Below are positions 62,850 through 64,000 of a stretch of 64,000 nt of DNA, piece by piece. The notes beneath the pieces were generated by a model that saw nothing but the letters and a program-made list of their open reading frames with translations, had not been told where the DNA came from and did not search any database. The first letter of the stretch is position 1; every line of letters starts with the position of its first letter. The DNA is from Actomonas sp051209155 (GTDB lineage Bacteria; Verrucomicrobiota; Verrucomicrobiia; Opitutales; Opitutaceae), in assembly GCA_051209155.1 (NCBI GenBank), contig JBPJGB010000002.1; one strand, written 5' to 3'. The position numbers and the translations under genes were made by a program.

Positions 62850-64000
62850 ATGAAGCCTCTGCTGTTTGCCCCGCTGGCCTGTTTGTGCACTTCCGCTGTC
62901 ATGGCGGTGGAAGGTCCGACCTTTCACATCGCGCCAGTGGAAGTGACGGTGCAGCGGGAAGGTGTTTGGTCGCTGCAGGACCGGTTGTTGGAGGAGTTCG
63001 ATTTGTTTTTGGTGTCGCCATCGTATTCGGTCACGCACCGGCGTTTTCGCGACACCTCGCAGTCGGAATCCGACCTGCTCATGGTCGACTTCTCCTTGAG
63101 CCGCTTGCGGCCGTGGAGCGAAGCCGATCTCGATGGGGCGCAGGTGCACTTCGTGTGGTTGCGGGAAGGTCGCATCGAATGGGTGCACGAAGTCGACGCG
63201 GTGGGAAAGTTTCACGCCTCCGGGGCTTATGCCGCGCTGGCGGTGCGGACACTCGAGGGCGGGCAGCAATTGGAGGGCAGTCCCGCGGTGCTGGTGTCCA
63301 AGGGCGGTGAATTCATCCCGCCCCGCGCTTGGTTCGGCGGCAATGTGCTCGCCAATCGAGTGGCGTTCAAAATCGCGGCCGGCATCCAAGCTGGTTTGGC
63401 GGAGGATATCGCCGCCTTGCCTGACCCCGATGTGCAGTCGGCCCTGTTCCAAGGCGGCACCTTGGCGCATATCGCGGCCGAAGCGGGCAACATCCCGGCG
63501 CTGGTTGCCTTGGCTGATGCCGGGGCGAATCTCGACGTTGAGAACAGCAATCGATTCACACCGCTGTGGTGGGCCGTGGACAAAAACCGTGTCGCGGCGG
63601 TGGAGTGGTTGTTGGACCGCGGGGTCCGGGCCCGGTCGAATCTCGATGGTGAGCACCTGATTGAGGTGGCGGTGAATCAAGGGCACATTGAGGCGGCGGC
63701 GGCGATCTACCGGCGCCAAAGCAGCACCGTGTGGCGCGACGAGATGTTGGGTGGTGCGGCCTTTGCGGGAAATCGGGAGCTGAGTCGGGAGCTGCTCGCC
63801 GATTACAGTGATTTTGGTCTCCGCTGGATTGATGCCGAACCGCTTTGGTGGGTGGCGCAGTCGGGCGATGTCGACCTGATGCGACTGATGCTCGATCGCG
63901 GCGTGAGTGCCCGTCGCCATCCGCACAGCGTGCCGATGTTGAGTTTGGCAGCCCGGGCCGGCGACCCGGCGATGGTGGAACTTTTGATTGAGCGGGGAGC
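62850..64000 (+). CDS. Exported ankyrin-repeat protein, 3' end beyond the window
   Basis: From ATG 62850 the frame stays open to the end of the window (383 codons). The product starts with a signal peptide (MKPLLFAPLACLCTSAVMA^VEG). An N-terminal domain of about 170 residues follows that I do not recognise. From about residue 205 there are ankyrin repeats (GGTLAHIAAEAGNIPALVAL, ADAGANLDVENSNRFTPLWW, AVDKNRVAAVEWLLDRGV, LSLAARAGDPAMVELLIERG). Ankyrin repeats bind proteins; export makes a periplasmic or surface partner likely. It follows the paired CRTAC genes by 82 bp on the same strand. Shorter open frames on both strands here (for example at 62835-63926, minus) are shadows. Confidence 0.85.
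   Translation, partial: MKPLLFAPLACLCTSAVMAVEGPTFHIAPVEVTVQREGVWSLQDRLLEEFDLFLVSPSYSVTHRRFRDTSQSESDLLMVDFSLSRLRPWSEADLDGAQVHFVWLREGRIEWVHEVDAVGKFHASGAYAALAVRTLEGGQQLEGSPAVLVSKGGEFIPPRAWFGGNVLANRVAFKIAAGIQAGLAEDIAALPDPDVQSALFQGGTLAHIAAEAGNIPALVALADAGANLDVENSNRFTPLWWAVDKNRVAAVEWLLDRGVRARSNLDGEHLIEVAVNQGHIEAAAAIYRRQSSTVWRDEMLGGAAFAGNRELSRELLADYSDFGLRWIDAEPLWWVAQSGDVDLMRLMLDRGVSARRHPHSVPMLSLAARAGDPAMVELLIERG

Noticed and set aside
59366..62902. Antisense open frame of 1,178 codons opposite a CRTAC gene (also 43948-46920, 24473-26710, 38521-41049, 17489-19279)
   Set aside because: High GC and repeated Asp/Gly/Asn-rich codons leave the opposite frame free of stops. The products show no signal peptide, domain or sensible composition, while the sense frames encode clear families.

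Overview
The window looks like a chromosomal segment of a high-GC Verrucomicrobiota bacterium, most probably of the Opitutaceae/Opitutales type. The evidence is a TonB-dependent receptor with the LSPFEVS-type leader common in that group, a giant delta-60/Ig-like secreted protein ending in HSAD-type dockerin-like EF hands, many FG-GAP/ASPIC-UnbV (CRTAC1-type) proteins, a Tat-exported sugar isomerase-like protein and a dispersed type II secretion cluster. These assignments rest on motif recognition; no database search was possible. Layout, left to right: (1) 1-1233 holds a complete phosphatidylserine decarboxylase gene and a tRNA-Leu(UAG). The 3' end of this tRNA is copied 171 bp downstream, flanking a run of three GC-rich hairpins. 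(2) 1303-11199, all on the minus strand, reads as secretin GspD, ATPase GspE and inner-membrane GspF, then a Tat-signal TIM-barrel isomerase-like protein, a ketopantoate-reductase-like dehydrogenase and an exported family 2 glycoside hydrolase. This may join secretion with sugar breakdown. (3) 11381-13272 carries aroC, overlapped by a gene for a degenerate P-loop protein. (4) 13427-28009 is one gene for a 4,860-residue exported protein. It has seven blocks of delta-60 repeats separated by Ig-like domains, a tandem array of eight Ig-like domains and two dockerin-like calcium loops. (5) 28052-35090 is a housekeeping stretch: arabinose-5-phosphate isomerase (kdsD), a LysM lipoprotein, hemN, sufU-sufS, a dihydroorotate-dehydrogenase-like protein lacking the catalytic cysteine motif, a CoA-binding protein and tRNA-Ser(GGA). 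(6) 35141-64000 is the most unusual part. A TonB-dependent receptor (43909-47727) with a long structured leader and a strong terminator sits between arms of secreted beta-propeller (FG-GAP/VCBS, ASPIC/UnbV) genes, two membrane proteins resembling GT-C glycosyltransferases, and TPR proteins. There are three long CRTAC paralogues, two short CRTAC paralogues sharing an exactly spaced Cys/His box and a His-rich C-terminus, and one lone FG-GAP protein. The last gene, an exported ankyrin-repeat protein starting at 62850, runs off the window. My working idea, an inference only, is that region 6 is an envelope system. In it the receptor imports or senses a ligand, the surface beta-propeller proteins bind it or each other, and the GT-C/TPR membrane proteins modify or organise the exported partners.
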